Origin: Klebsormidium nitens | Taxonomy: Eukaryota > Streptophyta > Klebsormidiophyceae > Klebsormidiales > Klebsormidiaceae | Length of the DNA stretch: 64,000 nt | Reading direction: 5' to 3' | Assembly (NCBI GenBank): GCA_000708835.1 | Contig: DF237353.1 | Location: forward strand, 1-64,000 | In this document: positions 38,305 to 50,686 of the stretch, one piece after another | How positions within the stretch are numbered: position 1 is the first letter of the stretch | Layout: the number at the start of each line of letters is the position of its first letter | Notes under the pieces: model-generated | The model's database searches: none | The model's input: the letters and a program-made list of their open reading frames with translations, nothing else | What the model was told of the DNA's origin: nothing | Translations under genes and position numbers: made by a program

Positions 38305-41300
38305 CTTCTGCGCTGAGCTGGGAAGCCACAAGCTGACCCCAAGCTGATAGCTGATTGAGGGTGCCGGAAAGATTAACGCGGTTGCAAGTCGTTTCGGCTA
38401 GCTGTGTGCGTGAATATGAAGTTTTGATGTGTGCGTTTTTGCTGCAGAATGACGCTCAAATGCGAGATTGATGCGTTTTAAGAATCCTGAACTGAGTCTG
38501 AGAGCTAGCGAGGGGGAAAGACGCACATGTGCAGAGCTTACAGTCTGCTAACATGTTTGCCCAATGATTAGCATGTTCGCACACTTAAGTTCGGTCTCTC
38601 TGGAACATTCTCGAAACGCGTTTCGAACCGCCGATATACAACTTCTACTCACTGCACTGCTATCGGACGACACAGAAGATTCTAGAAAACCTGTCGGCGC
38701 CGAAGCTTCTCGACATATCGATCGGCAACCGTCCGTTAAGATGCTGCTTTCATCGACGGTCGAGATGCGGCGGCACTAGTCAGAGTCCGTAAGTCGTGTC
38801 GGAGTGTGAGGAGTGACTGGAGGGCGCACCGGATACGAACGGTAGCCAGTGAAGCTTTCGCTCAGGCTGAAGGGTTTAAGGACTGCTGGCTTTCATCCGT
38901 CAGATTGTCAACACATCATTGGGGCTTGGCGTCTTACCAGTTAGTACGGTGGGTTGAGTCAGGTTGAGAAGAAGTTAAAGGCGCGCACGCACCTTAGCAC
39001 CTGGATATTTCGATGTCATGATCATCAGCACGTCTTTTGCCGACAGTGGCAAGGAGGAAACCGTACCCTGTCTCAATCAGAACGGCCGTTTGAAAATTAA
39101 GAGAACCAGAAAAGGCGAGCTAGCAGTCGACTGCTCGTACTGAATGAGGCGTGACCCACTTCTTATCGAATTCACAGAGTCTAGGGACAAACGCCTCTAG
39201 CTGTGCAAACTACGTCGCTTTTTCTGTGCACCTGCCAGTGTTTCATGGAGCAGTTGATCATTTCCGATCTCAATCAGGCTTCACGATCAGATCATTTCAA
39301 ACTTCAATCTGGACGAAAAGTACGACTTGGCACTTCAACGATATTTCGAAGTAGACTCATCAAAGCTGACCTTTTTGCTTGGCGAGTCGCTGAGCCGTTT
39401 GACTCTGACTCTTGCCATCTTGATCACTTTCGTCTAGAGCCCCATCTCATGACCTTATCTCACCCAGTCCCAGAGGAACGCACGTGGGTCTTAAAACGGT
39501 GCCAGCATGACCGAGCAAGTCTCTTTGATTGCCAATCTTGTCGGTTGTCTGTCATATGCAACGAAGATTGTTTAGCACTGCCTTTCTCGCTTCAGTTATT
39601 GGCGGTGTAGAAACATCGTCGGAAGCGTCGACCGAAGCGTAATCGAAGAGCTTTTTAGTATTATAATGCAATTTATGTGGCACCACTTTTGACGTGTGTG
39701 CTTCGAGGGCTTTAGCAAATGACTTGTTACACACTTGTCAAAATGGTGAGCTGCAGGCTATGACAAACCCTCTGCCGTGGTTATAAAGTGACTCGACCGC
39801 TCGATATCATCGGATCAAGCGCTCTTGAAGCGGATATCAGGGTACGTTTGTCATGGGCTTGAATTTATACTATTCCACGAGGTCTGCATGAGTCTCGGGT
39901 CAAGTTTCCGGCAGCTTCAAAGCGCGTACGTCTTTATGAACACTGGCTGACCGGTTTTGCGCCGCAAAGAGATTCTAATGTGTACTGCAGTAGCTGAGTC
40001 CTGATGTGATGAACGTTGCTTGTCTCTAGTACGGCAAGTATCTCTTCTGGCGCGGCACATCGAACCGTCCTCTGTGCTGAGTCAGGTAAAGCAGAAGTTC
40101 CAGAGACTCAGAATGACTCGGCCCCGTTGAACCATGCGCTCTTTACCACGGCGCTGTGCGGATTGAAAAATCTGATCCGTGGGCATCTGTGAAACTGTCC
40201 ACCGTAGCGAACTTCGTCGCTGAACTTTCGCATGGCCTGTAATCATTTCGGATGCCCTTGATCCAGAAATTGCTCGGATGGATGTCTAGCTGAATGTGGA
40301 CATAAGATCCCGGCCCAGACCTCGACTAGCTCCCCTACATGCCTCCGCTTGCTACTCTGAGTCCCTGCACTTGGACCAGCAGTACTGCCGCATCGGTCAC
40401 CTACACGAGGGTGAATGAGCTACCAGTTTTTTGCATGCCAGTTTAGCATCGTTGAGTGGGTGGCGAAGTTCGTCAAAAGTCAGAACGATGTTGGGCCAAT
40501 CTGTGCAAGGATTGCTTCCGAACTGATTCTCATGCCACGAGGAAACCAGTGGTATCTACGACCAACACCTTCTAAGGCACTCCTCTAATATGATAATATG
40601 TATGAGGCGCCCCGCTTCCATCTTCAGTTCTTCAATTTCCGGCAGCAATACTACTACCTACTGTAGGCACAGTACCAGGGGACTGACCCAGAGCACACGA
40701 AGCCAGTCAATCGGAGCCGGAAAGCCCAACCTCTGAGCCTTGGAGAGACCTCCGAAGACAGAGAAGACGGTCGTTTCCCAACAGTATCCTTGGACAAAGC
40801 AGTTGTTGGTCCAAGGACTACCACGTGGCTTTCCCCCAAGTCGTTACAACATTGAACACACGCTTACTTCCCAAGGTTGACGAAAATCTTTGTGTGCGGA
40901 CTCAATCGCGGCCGTTGCCTCCGACCAGCAGTTGAACCACGATCGTCGATGCTAACAACCTGAGGGCCGACAAGATCTGCTGACGCCATGAGGGTCCAAA
41001 ATTGAGCTCTTGCAATCATGCATATGCCATGTGGCAGCTTTTCGGCGTCTCAAAAAGCTCTCTGCTCACGAATCTGGTAGGACTAGTAGTAGAAGTTGGA
41101 CTGGGCGCTGTGACTCGCGTTGCGTTGTAGTTTGATATTGTAGCTGCTGCACCAGTGCTGGTGCCAGCTCCTCTCTGCTCTTCACTCGCTCATCACTCCA
41201 GTCTCTCTCACTCTCCACTTTTGTGATAGAAGGCAAGGCCGCAGCATCGCAGGCATTCTCGTGTAACCAAGGCCTTTTCATTGTCAGCTAGCTGTGGATC

Positions 41301-41337
41301 GCAACCGCAAGCTTCCGTGAGAAGAAACAGACACAAG
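38305..41337. other. divergent intergenic region sHSP / cyanase
   Basis: About 3 kb, the longest gene-free stretch. It contains the heat-shock element near the sHSP and no convincing coding sequence. The longest frame (39203-39610) shows no family pattern and no splice partners. Confidence 0.55.
38602..38616. promoter_or_regulatory. heat-shock element (HSE) upstream of the sHSP gene
   Basis: GGAACATTCTCGAAA contains three perfect alternating units, GAA-nn-TTC-nn-GAA, the binding site for trimeric heat-shock factor. A further TTTCGAA follows at 38621-38627. It lies about 0.3 kb before the sHSP start codon, on the correct side. Confidence 0.7.
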
Positions 41338-43642
41338 ATGGCGCTTCTGGAGCAGAAAGAAGCTCTGGTGCAGAGGCTGCTGGCTGCCAAGGCCAAGTCT
41401 GGTGAGTCTATTCGTTGCATGCAGTGCCTTCATTGGAGCGCTTCTCTCTGCGTAGTGCAGCTGATCCAGGGTAGCTTGTCAACTGTTGACGTTCAATGCA
41501 ATCCACATTGTGTTCGCAACATATGCAACTCAAGCAGGAGCTCTAACTCAAAGCCAAGCGCTGAATGGCACAATGCTGCAAGTAACGCTGACAATATCCT
41601 GCAATGCACACACAGTGGTTGTCTGAATGAGTCCCAGGAATCTGCACTCTTCTGCTCTTGATGATCTCTTACCTGCTTTCAGGGAAGACGTATGATCAGA
41701 TTGCGAAGGAGGTTGGGCTGACAAATGCATACACTGCGCAGCTCTTCTTCAACCAGGTAGGCCAGGCACTGTCTCACATGCACGAACCAGCTCGTTTCTG
41801 AGCTCTGAATCGGAACCCTCTGTTGTTGTGCTTCCTTTAACCTCATGCGCTTTGCTGTGAAGTGCTGGTGAGTTACAGTATGAATGCAGCATCGTTGCGT
41901 TCTCTCTTAGCTCAGGATCTCGTGCATTGCAACACTTCCTTGCCGCTGGTTGTAGGGTAGGTCTAAATGATTGCTGATGAATGCAGTGTGGTGGCTTTCC
42001 GGGCTTTTGTATTCAGGACCAGATTGTTGAGACGAAGTCGGAGTGATTTCTCGTGATTGTTTGGCGCTCGAACCTCAGAGTCATATACCGCAAGAATGTG
42101 GTCAACTGGGATCTGCACTTCTTTGAAATGGTCTTTTTGGAGGATGCCCCCATGTGATTTGACCACAATATCTTGATTCAAAGGACAACCGATTCTGACC
42201 TGCCCAGTATAGACAAGTGCTTCTTCTAGTGTGGTGATGAACGTGTTGCTCTTTCCTCAGGCTCAACTGAAATCCGACACCGCACCCAAGCTCAAAGCAG
42301 CAGTACCAGACCTCAGCGATGCTGATGCCGAGGAGATGAAGAAGGAACCCATGAGGTCCTTCGACCCGACCATCATCCAAGAGCCACGTGAGTAACTCGC
42401 TGTTTGGTGGATTTGATAACACGCCCCCACCAATACGATGATGCAAGACATTTCAAAGATGCTCAGCAGAATACAGCAAAAGCAAGTAGAGGTATATGAG
42501 CTGAGCGATTATGAAGCTGACTTGGGCTCCCTCCGCCCGCCACTGCTCAGCCTATCCGAGGCGCACTAGCAGTGCCTGCTTTGGCTAGAGACAGAACATA
42601 TCTTGACACTTAATGATTATTTCGCATTGCCAAATATAGACGGACTTTTAGTCAAGGAGTTAATTGGGCACAGCTTCCTGTCCCTTCATTGGTGGCGGGT
42701 TGGTTCACTTGCTTGTAGTGATCTGCTTGTCTGCACCTTTCAAAGAGCGTCTGAAGAGAAAACTCTGATTGACTCCCTTGACCAGACAGCCAGAGGTTTG
42801 TTGCATTTTCCCTTGATTGGGCTCCGACTCTGGTCACCTTACTCTTTAATGCGACCCTCAGATGCAGTGAGTTCGATTATCCTGTGGCTGCTGATTTTAA
42901 GGAACCTGTTATGGCCTGCCGTTTGGCCTGCCTTTCGAGGATTGCGTACTTGCCGGGCCCTTGAAAATGCATCCTTCTAGCTATTGCGTCTGGAAGCCTT
43001 TTCACACGTGGGCTTCTTGTGTGCAGTCATCTACCGTCTGAACGAGGCCGTGATGCACTATGGGAGGGCCATTAAGGACATCGTGAACGAGCAACAGGGC
43101 GACGGCATGTAAGAGCTTGCACAGCTACCCAGCCTTGATGCCTTGATTGCCGATGAATTTGTTTTCTTGTCCACTGTAGTGCATTTCAGACAGTTTGAAG
43201 TAAGCCTTCAATTGAGCTCTGCAAGCCCAAGTCGAGGGAGGAGCCAGCACAAGACCGTGTTGCTTGACGCTGGTGTGAACAGCTTCTTTGGAGATCAATC
43301 GTTTGAGCTGGCAAAACCTGACGGCAACCATGTCAGCACATACGCCTCTGCACACCTGGCTGCGCCAAAGTTAGTCTGGGCTCTGTAGAAACACCCACTG
43401 AGGACGCAAAATCGTTGAATCAAACAGCTCGTTCTACAGAATTGCGAGAACGTGAACGAGGTACTGATGGGGGTGACTGACTGGCTGTACCTTGCAGTAT
43501 GTCTGCCATCGGCTTCTTCATGACGGTCGAGAAAGTCAAGGGCAAGGAGGGGGAGCCACGTGTCAAGATCGTATTCAACGGCAAGTTCCTGCCCCACGTC
43601 GAACAAAAGGTCGAAGACAACGTCATGGAGCCGGTGCAGTAG
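41338..43642 (+). CDS. CYN: cyanate hydratase (cyanase)
   Basis: Converts cyanate and bicarbonate to ammonia and carbon dioxide; the active enzyme is a decamer. Five exons: 41338-41401, 41683-41756, 42261-42387, 43027-43108 and 43498-43642, giving 163 residues, close to plant cyanase. The N-terminal helical domain has [19 protein letters not shown] and [16 protein letters not shown]. The catalytic part has [16 protein letters not shown], which supplies the active-site Arg and Glu, and GIMSAIGFF, which supplies the Ser. [15 protein letters not shown] lies near the C-terminus. All catalytic residues are present. All introns are GT-AG. The ATG at 41338 is the first in frame and gives the usual length without a leader, so the protein should be cytosolic. 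Confidence 0.95.
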
Positions 43643-44947
43643 CTCGTAGCAGGCCATAGATCAAATAATGGGCCGGAGGCACATGTCAGCGGATGGCATC
43701 TGAACGTCGCACGCAGTCAAGTCGTAGTCTATAAATTTTGCAGGTTTGTCAACAGATTTTGCGCTAGGTTCAATCTCAAAGTGGTAAAGTGGCAGCTTAG
43801 CTGGTGGTTCTATGCGATGGCACCGGGATCGACCTGACAGAGAGTTTTCCATGCAACAATATAAAAGGAAAATCAGGAGGATAGGAGCCACAGAATACTT
43901 GCACGGCATGCAGATTACCATCGCCAGGCTCATTGATCAAGACCAAATGTACAAGGTTGGCGAAGCTGGCGAAGCTTTAAAAGGAATCACAGCTGTTTTT
44001 TCGCAGAGCACTCTCTATTTGGCAACTATATCAGAATCCTCATGACTCATCGAATCCGACACGGTATCTGCTGACGTCCGGAGGTAGCTTCTACGGCCTC
44101 CGAGTTGGAAGCAGGCCCGGTCGCGACTTTTCCAACAGCGCCATATATGTGTGACTGGACGAATGACATGTGACATCTTTACTAGCTCCACTTTTTAGAA
44201 AAGCTAGTGAACATACGTTGCTCTTGTCCGTTCATATGTGCGTGTGCACATGAGTGTTCATCGAATACATTCGTTTCCAGCCAACTATTCGCGATAAACA
44301 AACTGAGTATTTGTATACCCGTTTAGAAAGCTAAGTAAACGTAAGTGAACAGCGCAAAATTGTAAGGTCTAGAAAATGCATGAAAATGCATGCATGCGTT
44401 TTCACATCCGCATTTTTGAGCCGCATGCGCAAACATTGGCAGCAATATCACATCTGATCCATTCTACCGATGCAGCCAGTACCAAAGAAACATGCAACGT
44501 TGGCAAGCCAATTCAAAGCTTATCTTCAAAGAGTTTCGAAGTAATTGAGGACACAAGCAAGGTTACTCACGCATCGTGAAAATCGAAACGTTTTTTCACT
44601 TTTGGAAATCGACTTTTCAAGCAATGATGCTTTGACATGCAAGAGTCCTAGAGTCTATTTGTTGCAAAATCGTGCCGGTAATAAGTGTTCAGCCGACACC
44701 AGGTTCAAGAAGCCGGCCACTTCACAATCTATGCAGGACGCACTTATCCAGGCGAAGGCAAACTGTACAAGTTTGGGCAGATAACATCTGATCTACGGGA
44801 AATTTCAGCCAAGCCAATTATTAAGTTGTGGAACGACAAAATTGCATCTAGATTTGCCTCTAGACTTGCCTCGCTTGCGCTAGCTTATGCACGGCCAAAA
44901 CTTTGTTTGGTCTTTACTCTGCACGTATCAAACTTCACCGACTCAAT
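43643..44947. other. convergent intergenic region cyanase / catalase
   Basis: About 1.3 kb between two convergent genes. No coding sequence is recognised. Short CATGCA words recur around 44370-44420. Confidence 0.6.
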
Positions 44948-47900
44948 TTAAGACTCGGGGGACAAATCCTTGTGGGTCCCGGCCGTCTGCCGGCTGTACA
45001 ACTGCTCCAGGGTCTTCCTCCCGACATCCATCGAGCTCTTGAGGTCCAGCCCCAAAGCCGCGGCCAGCTTGTTGCCCAGGTCTTCGTCCACCCGGGCAAA
45101 GTTGTACAGGTTGATCTGCTGAATCAGCTCGGGGACCGGCTCCGAGTTTACCCCGGCTTCGGTACCCTCCTTCATGGAGCGCGCCATGTTCGCAATCACA
45201 CGCTCCTGCTCGTCCGGCTCGAACATCTCCCACATGGCCTTCGCCTGCGCACACACGTAGCTTCCAATTTGAGACTGCGTTTCATAAAATGCATTTTTTG
45301 TGGAAGGGGGTGCTCCAGAACTCTTGTCAAAATCTTTAAAACGCTCGCAGGTTTCAAAGCAGAAACGGTGAGGGTATCACTGAATGTGGAACTAAACATT
45401 ACGGACCAAATGCGGAAAGGCCAAATTCAGAACCTTGGACCAGAATAGCAACTCCCCAGTGCACGAGCAACTTGTGACCATCATCAATAAAAGCCGGGGG
45501 TAGACGCCCGTACAACTCAGCAGGAATGGAAAAATCATCTACTTTTAATGACGTACAATGGATTGTTTCTGTCAACTCACATGCATGAAGTCGTCCTTGC
45601 CGTAGTGGTTCTCGTAGCGCATGCCCGGGCCGGTCACGTTGATTGGGATCGCCGGGTCGGCGTACTTGGGGTCCGGCTGCGGTCCGCCGAAGCTGTTGGG
45701 CTCGTAGTGAGGACCCATCTGAGGAAGCCGCGAAAACGAGCAATGAGTGCAAGATCGAGCCAGAAGATTGACCGAGGGGAGGTCGACGAGATCAATGATC
45801 CACCGTCTGTCAGAAGATTGTTCGAGGGGAAGATCGACGAGACAAATTATCCAAATTTACCAACCAGAAGGAAGTCCTCTACTCTTGACCGGGCAACAAA
45901 AGAAGCACGTTCAGAGAACGTAGTATCACTACTGTAACTCTCTGTATAACCCAGACACCCCCATATCCTATAAGAAAAAGTCCCAAAGATTCACGAAGCA
46001 GTCTTTTGAGTATTCCTGATCCACAAAGTGTACGCCTTACCCCGCCGTTGCCGTCCATTCTGAAGGCTCCGTCGCGGTGGTAGGTGTGGATGGGGCACCT
46101 CGGCTGGTTCACGGGCTGCAACACAACGCGAGTTGAGCATTTCAAAGTTCGTACGTCGTGACCAAACACGAAACGTACAGACGTGCAGGAAAGAAGCAAT
46201 CCAGAAAGAGGCAACATATCTTGCGGAATACCTCTCAAGATAACTCTTGACAGAGGATAAAAAGACTGTGGATCAAAAGAAAAGAATGTGGATTGGCAAG
46301 CCCCTGCAACCATAGGTGGGGCTACAATACTGCAGTGTAGCGGGGCGAACTGCCGCGCAATTCTCACCAGCTGGAAACCGTTGATGCCTAGACGGTGGTT
46401 GTGTGCATCGCGGTAGGCGAAGAGCCGTCCCTGCAGATTAGACCAGTTCTGTTAAGAGGTACAACAGATTAAGGTCCAACTTGCGGACATCACCAAGCAA
46501 GCAGCTGAAAGAATTTCATATGAGAGACGGCGATAACAGCCAGCGTGCAGAGAAAGACATCCCTGAACATTCGGAGGCCTTTGAATCGATCTAAGATTGG
46601 TCAAAACAACTCAGCGCGAGAGCGGTAATAGTGAAAGCGAAGCTACCCACCTGCAGGAGTCGGTCGGGGGAGAAGCCCAGCCCCGGAACAATGTTGGCGG
46701 GGGCGAAAGCTGCCTGCTCGACGTCCTGGAAGTAACTCTCCGGGACACGGTTGAACTCGAGCTCACCCACCTAAGCACAGAAACACCTTCGTTATTCTGT
46801 AACAATCAAGAGATCGACGCCCTAACAGGATTGGTGTATCGGAAAGCACCCGCTTATCAATCCTAAGAACCGATTTCAGACCTGAACTGATACGTTTACT
46901 TCGCTAAAACATGTTTACTTCGCATAACATGTCGACTTCAGTTATCTGTCGCCCCGAATCGTGACTAAACACCCTAGAGATCCCAATCCTCACGCAATCT
47001 GTTCCTGCCAATCCCACACCAAGCAATCCGGCAAAAATCGTTCTCAAGACTCCGGAACTCGCAGAGCTCATTGCAACCGGATCCTTTCCAGCGGAAGATT
47101 CTTTAGCAGCATTAAACTTGAGCAGATCTTAAAGCTGCCTTTCGTACCTCGATGAGCGGGAAGTCGTGGCGGCTCCAGACTTTGGTGACGTCGAAGGGGT
47201 CGTGCGACAGCTGCTCCGCCTGTTGCTCCGTCATCACCTGGATGTGCATCTTCCACTTGGGGTACTCGCCCGACCGAATGGCCTGCGAGAAACCAGCAGA
47301 TTTTACTTCCAGGAACCGATGAGAACCGATTAGCACTTCTAACAAAGGAATTCTTGAGGCATTCCCGCCTGCTAGAGAACTGCCAGAGCGCAATGAACCA
47401 ACCCGCAATCGTTTCAAATATGTCAAAAGTGCCCGGACGGGGTGTGGGGAAACGGGGGGGCAAGTTGTGCATGAGTTGGAAAAATAGAGATGCTTCTTTA
47501 GCTGCCAAATGAACGCGATCTGCGGCGCAAAAAGGATATGGCAGACACATCTGATGCTACACCAATCGCATTCCAAATCAATAGAACTCCCAAGCTTGGG
47601 GAACAAAAGCGTATTATCTCAACACTTTCTATCGGTACACCACCAGTCTATAAGTAGATATGGGAACGAGAGCGTACTATCTCAGAACTTTCTATCGATA
47701 CACCACCAGTCTATAAGTAGATATGCAAGACATTAGGAAGATAAGGAAGACACAGGCAATATAAAAATAGGTGCCAACCGAACGTTGCTTACATTGATCA
47801 TGTCTTTGTTGAAGAAGTCGGGATCCTTGCCCGACAAGTCGATGCCCTCCTCGGAGGTCAGATTCTTAATCTCCTGCTGACTGTGGAAGTGGTACTTGAC

Positions 47901-50686
47901 CTGCAATATGGAACGCAATGGATGCGGTGGTGTGGAAGACCTACTATAAAAAAGGACCTACATGCTCGAGAACAACCTTTGAATGACTTATCAAGCATTT
48001 GGGATTTGGATACGATCATAAAGATGGAAACGAAAACCTTGCTCATCATCTCGACATTACACACATGGGTTGCCGACAACCCCCACGGATACGCAATGCC
48101 TGATGGTCCAGATAAACGAGAACGCTGCTCGCTCAAATTAAGCTTACCCAGACACGCTCCTTGTCCTTGTTGATCATGGAGAAAGCGTGTACTCCGTAAC
48201 CGTTCATGTACCGATAGCTCTTAGGAATACCGCGGTCCCCGAACAGCCACAGCACCTGGCAGGACAAAGATCTCACGGCATCGGAACCCGTTGCGTATGC
48301 CCAACAGAGCATGACCATCACACTTGTTGGCCTCTGGCTCATGGGCTCGGCTTCCTTGTTTGTAGGGAAAGGCCAAGCTTCGAGGAGAGGCATTCACAGA
48401 CGAAGCAGTTTCAAGGAGAAAGCCGAATCAAGATGTAACGAAAGGGCACACCGTCGCGGTATTGCATTCAGAAGTGCCAGTATCGCGGTGAAGCAAATTT
48501 GTGGAAAAAGGAAACGGGGAAAAAGGAAAAGACAACGACACAGAGTCCATACACAGAACCTCCCCCCGTGTTTGAAGTGAGGTCAAATGGTGAATTGGCC
48601 GCGTACCTGGTGGACTGACTCCGGGGTCAGCCCCCAGAAGTCCCAGCGGTGCACCCACGACTTGAGGCCGCGAGGGTCGCGCATCAGCGAGTGGACCAGG
48701 TCGGGGAACTTCACGGGGTCCCTGAAACATGACGGCAATCATCATTAGGTCCGATTGGATCAGAAACTTGCGGACTTGATGGAGTCTGGACAACGGACCA
48801 GAGAATATCAAACTCGTCAATAGAATTCTGTTCTGAAGGTGCTGGGATCGTCCGCTCGTCAATATTCTGGGCAAGCAAGCATTTTGAACGTACTTGCATC
48901 GCGATTAACGCGAAGTTTCACATGCGTGATATGTCCTCACCGGAAGAAGAAAATAGGGGAGTTGTTGCCAACGAGATCCCAGTTGCCTGCAGACAAGGGC
49001 AGATAACAGTGAGTGAACAAATGCACGAAGGGTAAAACCAACACATGAAATGCTGCGCTGACGTGACTCTATCCAACTAGAATGATAACATGAGTGACAT
49101 TAAGAACTTCTGAGAATACTACAAAGAATCCAATGTGAACCAGCATAGAGTAATCTCGCTTTAATACTTAGCTTCTAGACTTTCGGCACTCGCAGGGCGT
49201 TAAGCTGGACATCGCCTTGGCCTTAATCTTCTATAACTTTCAAAACCTTCCTAGTAAGGTTTCCTCTTGCTCACCGTCCTCGGTGTAGAACTTGAGGGCG
49301 AATCCCCTGATGTCACGGACCGAGTCCGAGTTACCGTGCTCAGCAGTGACTCCACTCCACCGACAGAAGATCTCAGTCGACTTGCCAGACTCAAAGACCT
49401 GCCAGGAAAAAAAGAGAGCAAAACGAACTTGGTGAGGGTGGGAATCGAGCGGCTTGATAAGAAGCTGACCGTCAGCTTTGAGAAGAACTTTCCCTGAAAA
49501 CGCCCCGTTTTCGATCCTCGGAACGAACTACCAACGTGTGTGCTTACCAGAGTACTCAATACGACGTCACTTTAACCATCAATTGAGCTTCGCCAATACA
49601 TAAGCCTGTGGCATTTACAAACTTCAAACCCCTGTGCGTTGCGTCTTTAACACCGACGAACCAGCATTTGAACATCGCTTCTCGAGATCAAGATTGCGGC
49701 GAAGAAGAGAGAAACGAAACGAAGCTTACCTTGGCTTCGGTGTACTTGGCCATGTCTGAGTTGGTCACGGTGAACTTTCCGAACGCTCCAACGCCCTTAG
49801 CGTGGACGACCCGCGGTACAACACGCTCCCTGTTCAGGGCAGCCTGCGCAGACGCACGAGTGACGACCATAAGATACGCTTTCAGCCCCACAAATCCTTC
49901 TAATGAGCAAACCTGTTCAGTCACCGACGAAATGATCGAATGTGAAATAGCAGCACAAAATTCTCGGACGCAAAAGAGGACACTCCTGCAACTGAACAAT
50001 GGCGACACACCAATGAAGACACAAACAATATCCCGTGTGTAGGGACAAAATGGACCTGTCAACAATCACTACGGAAGATTGTCAGAACCAATCGAAGGAC
50101 ATTATTTAAATGAAGATATACACTGACGACACAGTAAGATCTGGACAAGCTGAATAATCAAAAAAGGAAGTATACTCGACGAAGAATTTAGACTCTTGAG
50201 TTAAGCAGCTGCCAAAAACCGAGCCACCGACCAAGTTCGACTGACTTCGATTAGCAGGCGCAAAAAACTGAGGAAGTTGATGAAGAGCTGGTACAGTATT
50301 CATTCACAGATGCAGGCTTTACTCCCACCAATTTCTGAGCCGCAACTTCTGAGCGGTTCGAAATGTCGACCTGAAGAAGCTCGCAAGGAACTCACGTTCT
50401 TCTCGTACAGGTTGATGTCCTCTGTCAGCAGCAGGGGCCCCTGCTTCCCCGCCGAGATGCTGTTGTAGTTGTCCCCAAGGGGACGGCCGTCCAGGGTGGT
50501 CATAATGTCAGGATTGATCTTCTTGGCAGTGGTCTCCGCCAGCTCGGCCCCCTTCTCCAGGCCCTTCTCCATCTTTGTCCCCAGGCTAGTTCCTGGGCGG
50601 CTGGCCGCTTCGTGAACATCTGGGTCTTGCACGGCCAGCTTGACCGACTCGATGCCCTGTCCCACGGCGTTCTTCACCCTGTCCAT
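44948..50686 (-). CDS. monofunctional heme catalase, clade 3-like
   Basis: Breaks hydrogen peroxide into water and oxygen. Thirteen exons on the minus strand: 50686-50396, 49843-49730, 49398-49275, 48986-48941, 48721-48607, 48255-48148, 47900-47793, 47282-47148, 46770-46651, 46430-46368, 46115-46041, 45718-45581 and 45244-44948. All phases close, giving 577 residues. The distal His is in [16 protein letters not shown], the catalytic Asn in [15 protein letters not shown], and the heme-ligand Tyr in [35 protein letters not shown] and [14 protein letters not shown] are also typical. An N-terminal extension of about 60 residues (Ala/Glu/Lys-rich, helical in look) precedes the core, which begins near [15 protein letters not shown]. 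The tail ends SPES, not a canonical peroxisomal signal. Block wording is closer to bacterial/animal catalases than to land-plant CAT. Confidence 0.93.
45761..45858. repeat. diverged tandem duplication, about 50-base unit, in a catalase intron
   Basis: Two neighbouring copies start with CAGAAGATTG at 45761 and 45811. Both continue with a CGAGGGGA-G-TCGACGAGA-type core and an A/T-rich tail ending around TCCA. It lies in the intron between catalase exons 11 and 12. Confidence 0.75.
47601..47726. repeat. tandem duplication, 63-base unit, in a catalase intron
   Basis: Two copies start at 47601 (GAACAAAAGCGTA) and 47664 (GAACGAGAGCGTA). The second half, ACACCACCAGTCTATAAGTA plus GATATG, is identical in both; only a few positions differ in the first half. 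It lies in the intron between catalase exons 7 and 8. Confidence 0.85.

Noticed and set aside
38618-38632. GGTTCGAAAC on the minus strand, resembling a tRNA B box
   Set aside because: No matching A box or cloverleaf stems; better explained as part of the GAA/TTC heat-shock element cluster.
39203-39610. 135-codon plus-strand frame in the 3-kb gap
   Set aside because: No domain pattern, no splice partners, and composition like the surrounding non-coding DNA.
44903-45448. 181-codon plus-strand frame at the catalase 3' end
   Set aside because: Antisense of the catalase last exon.
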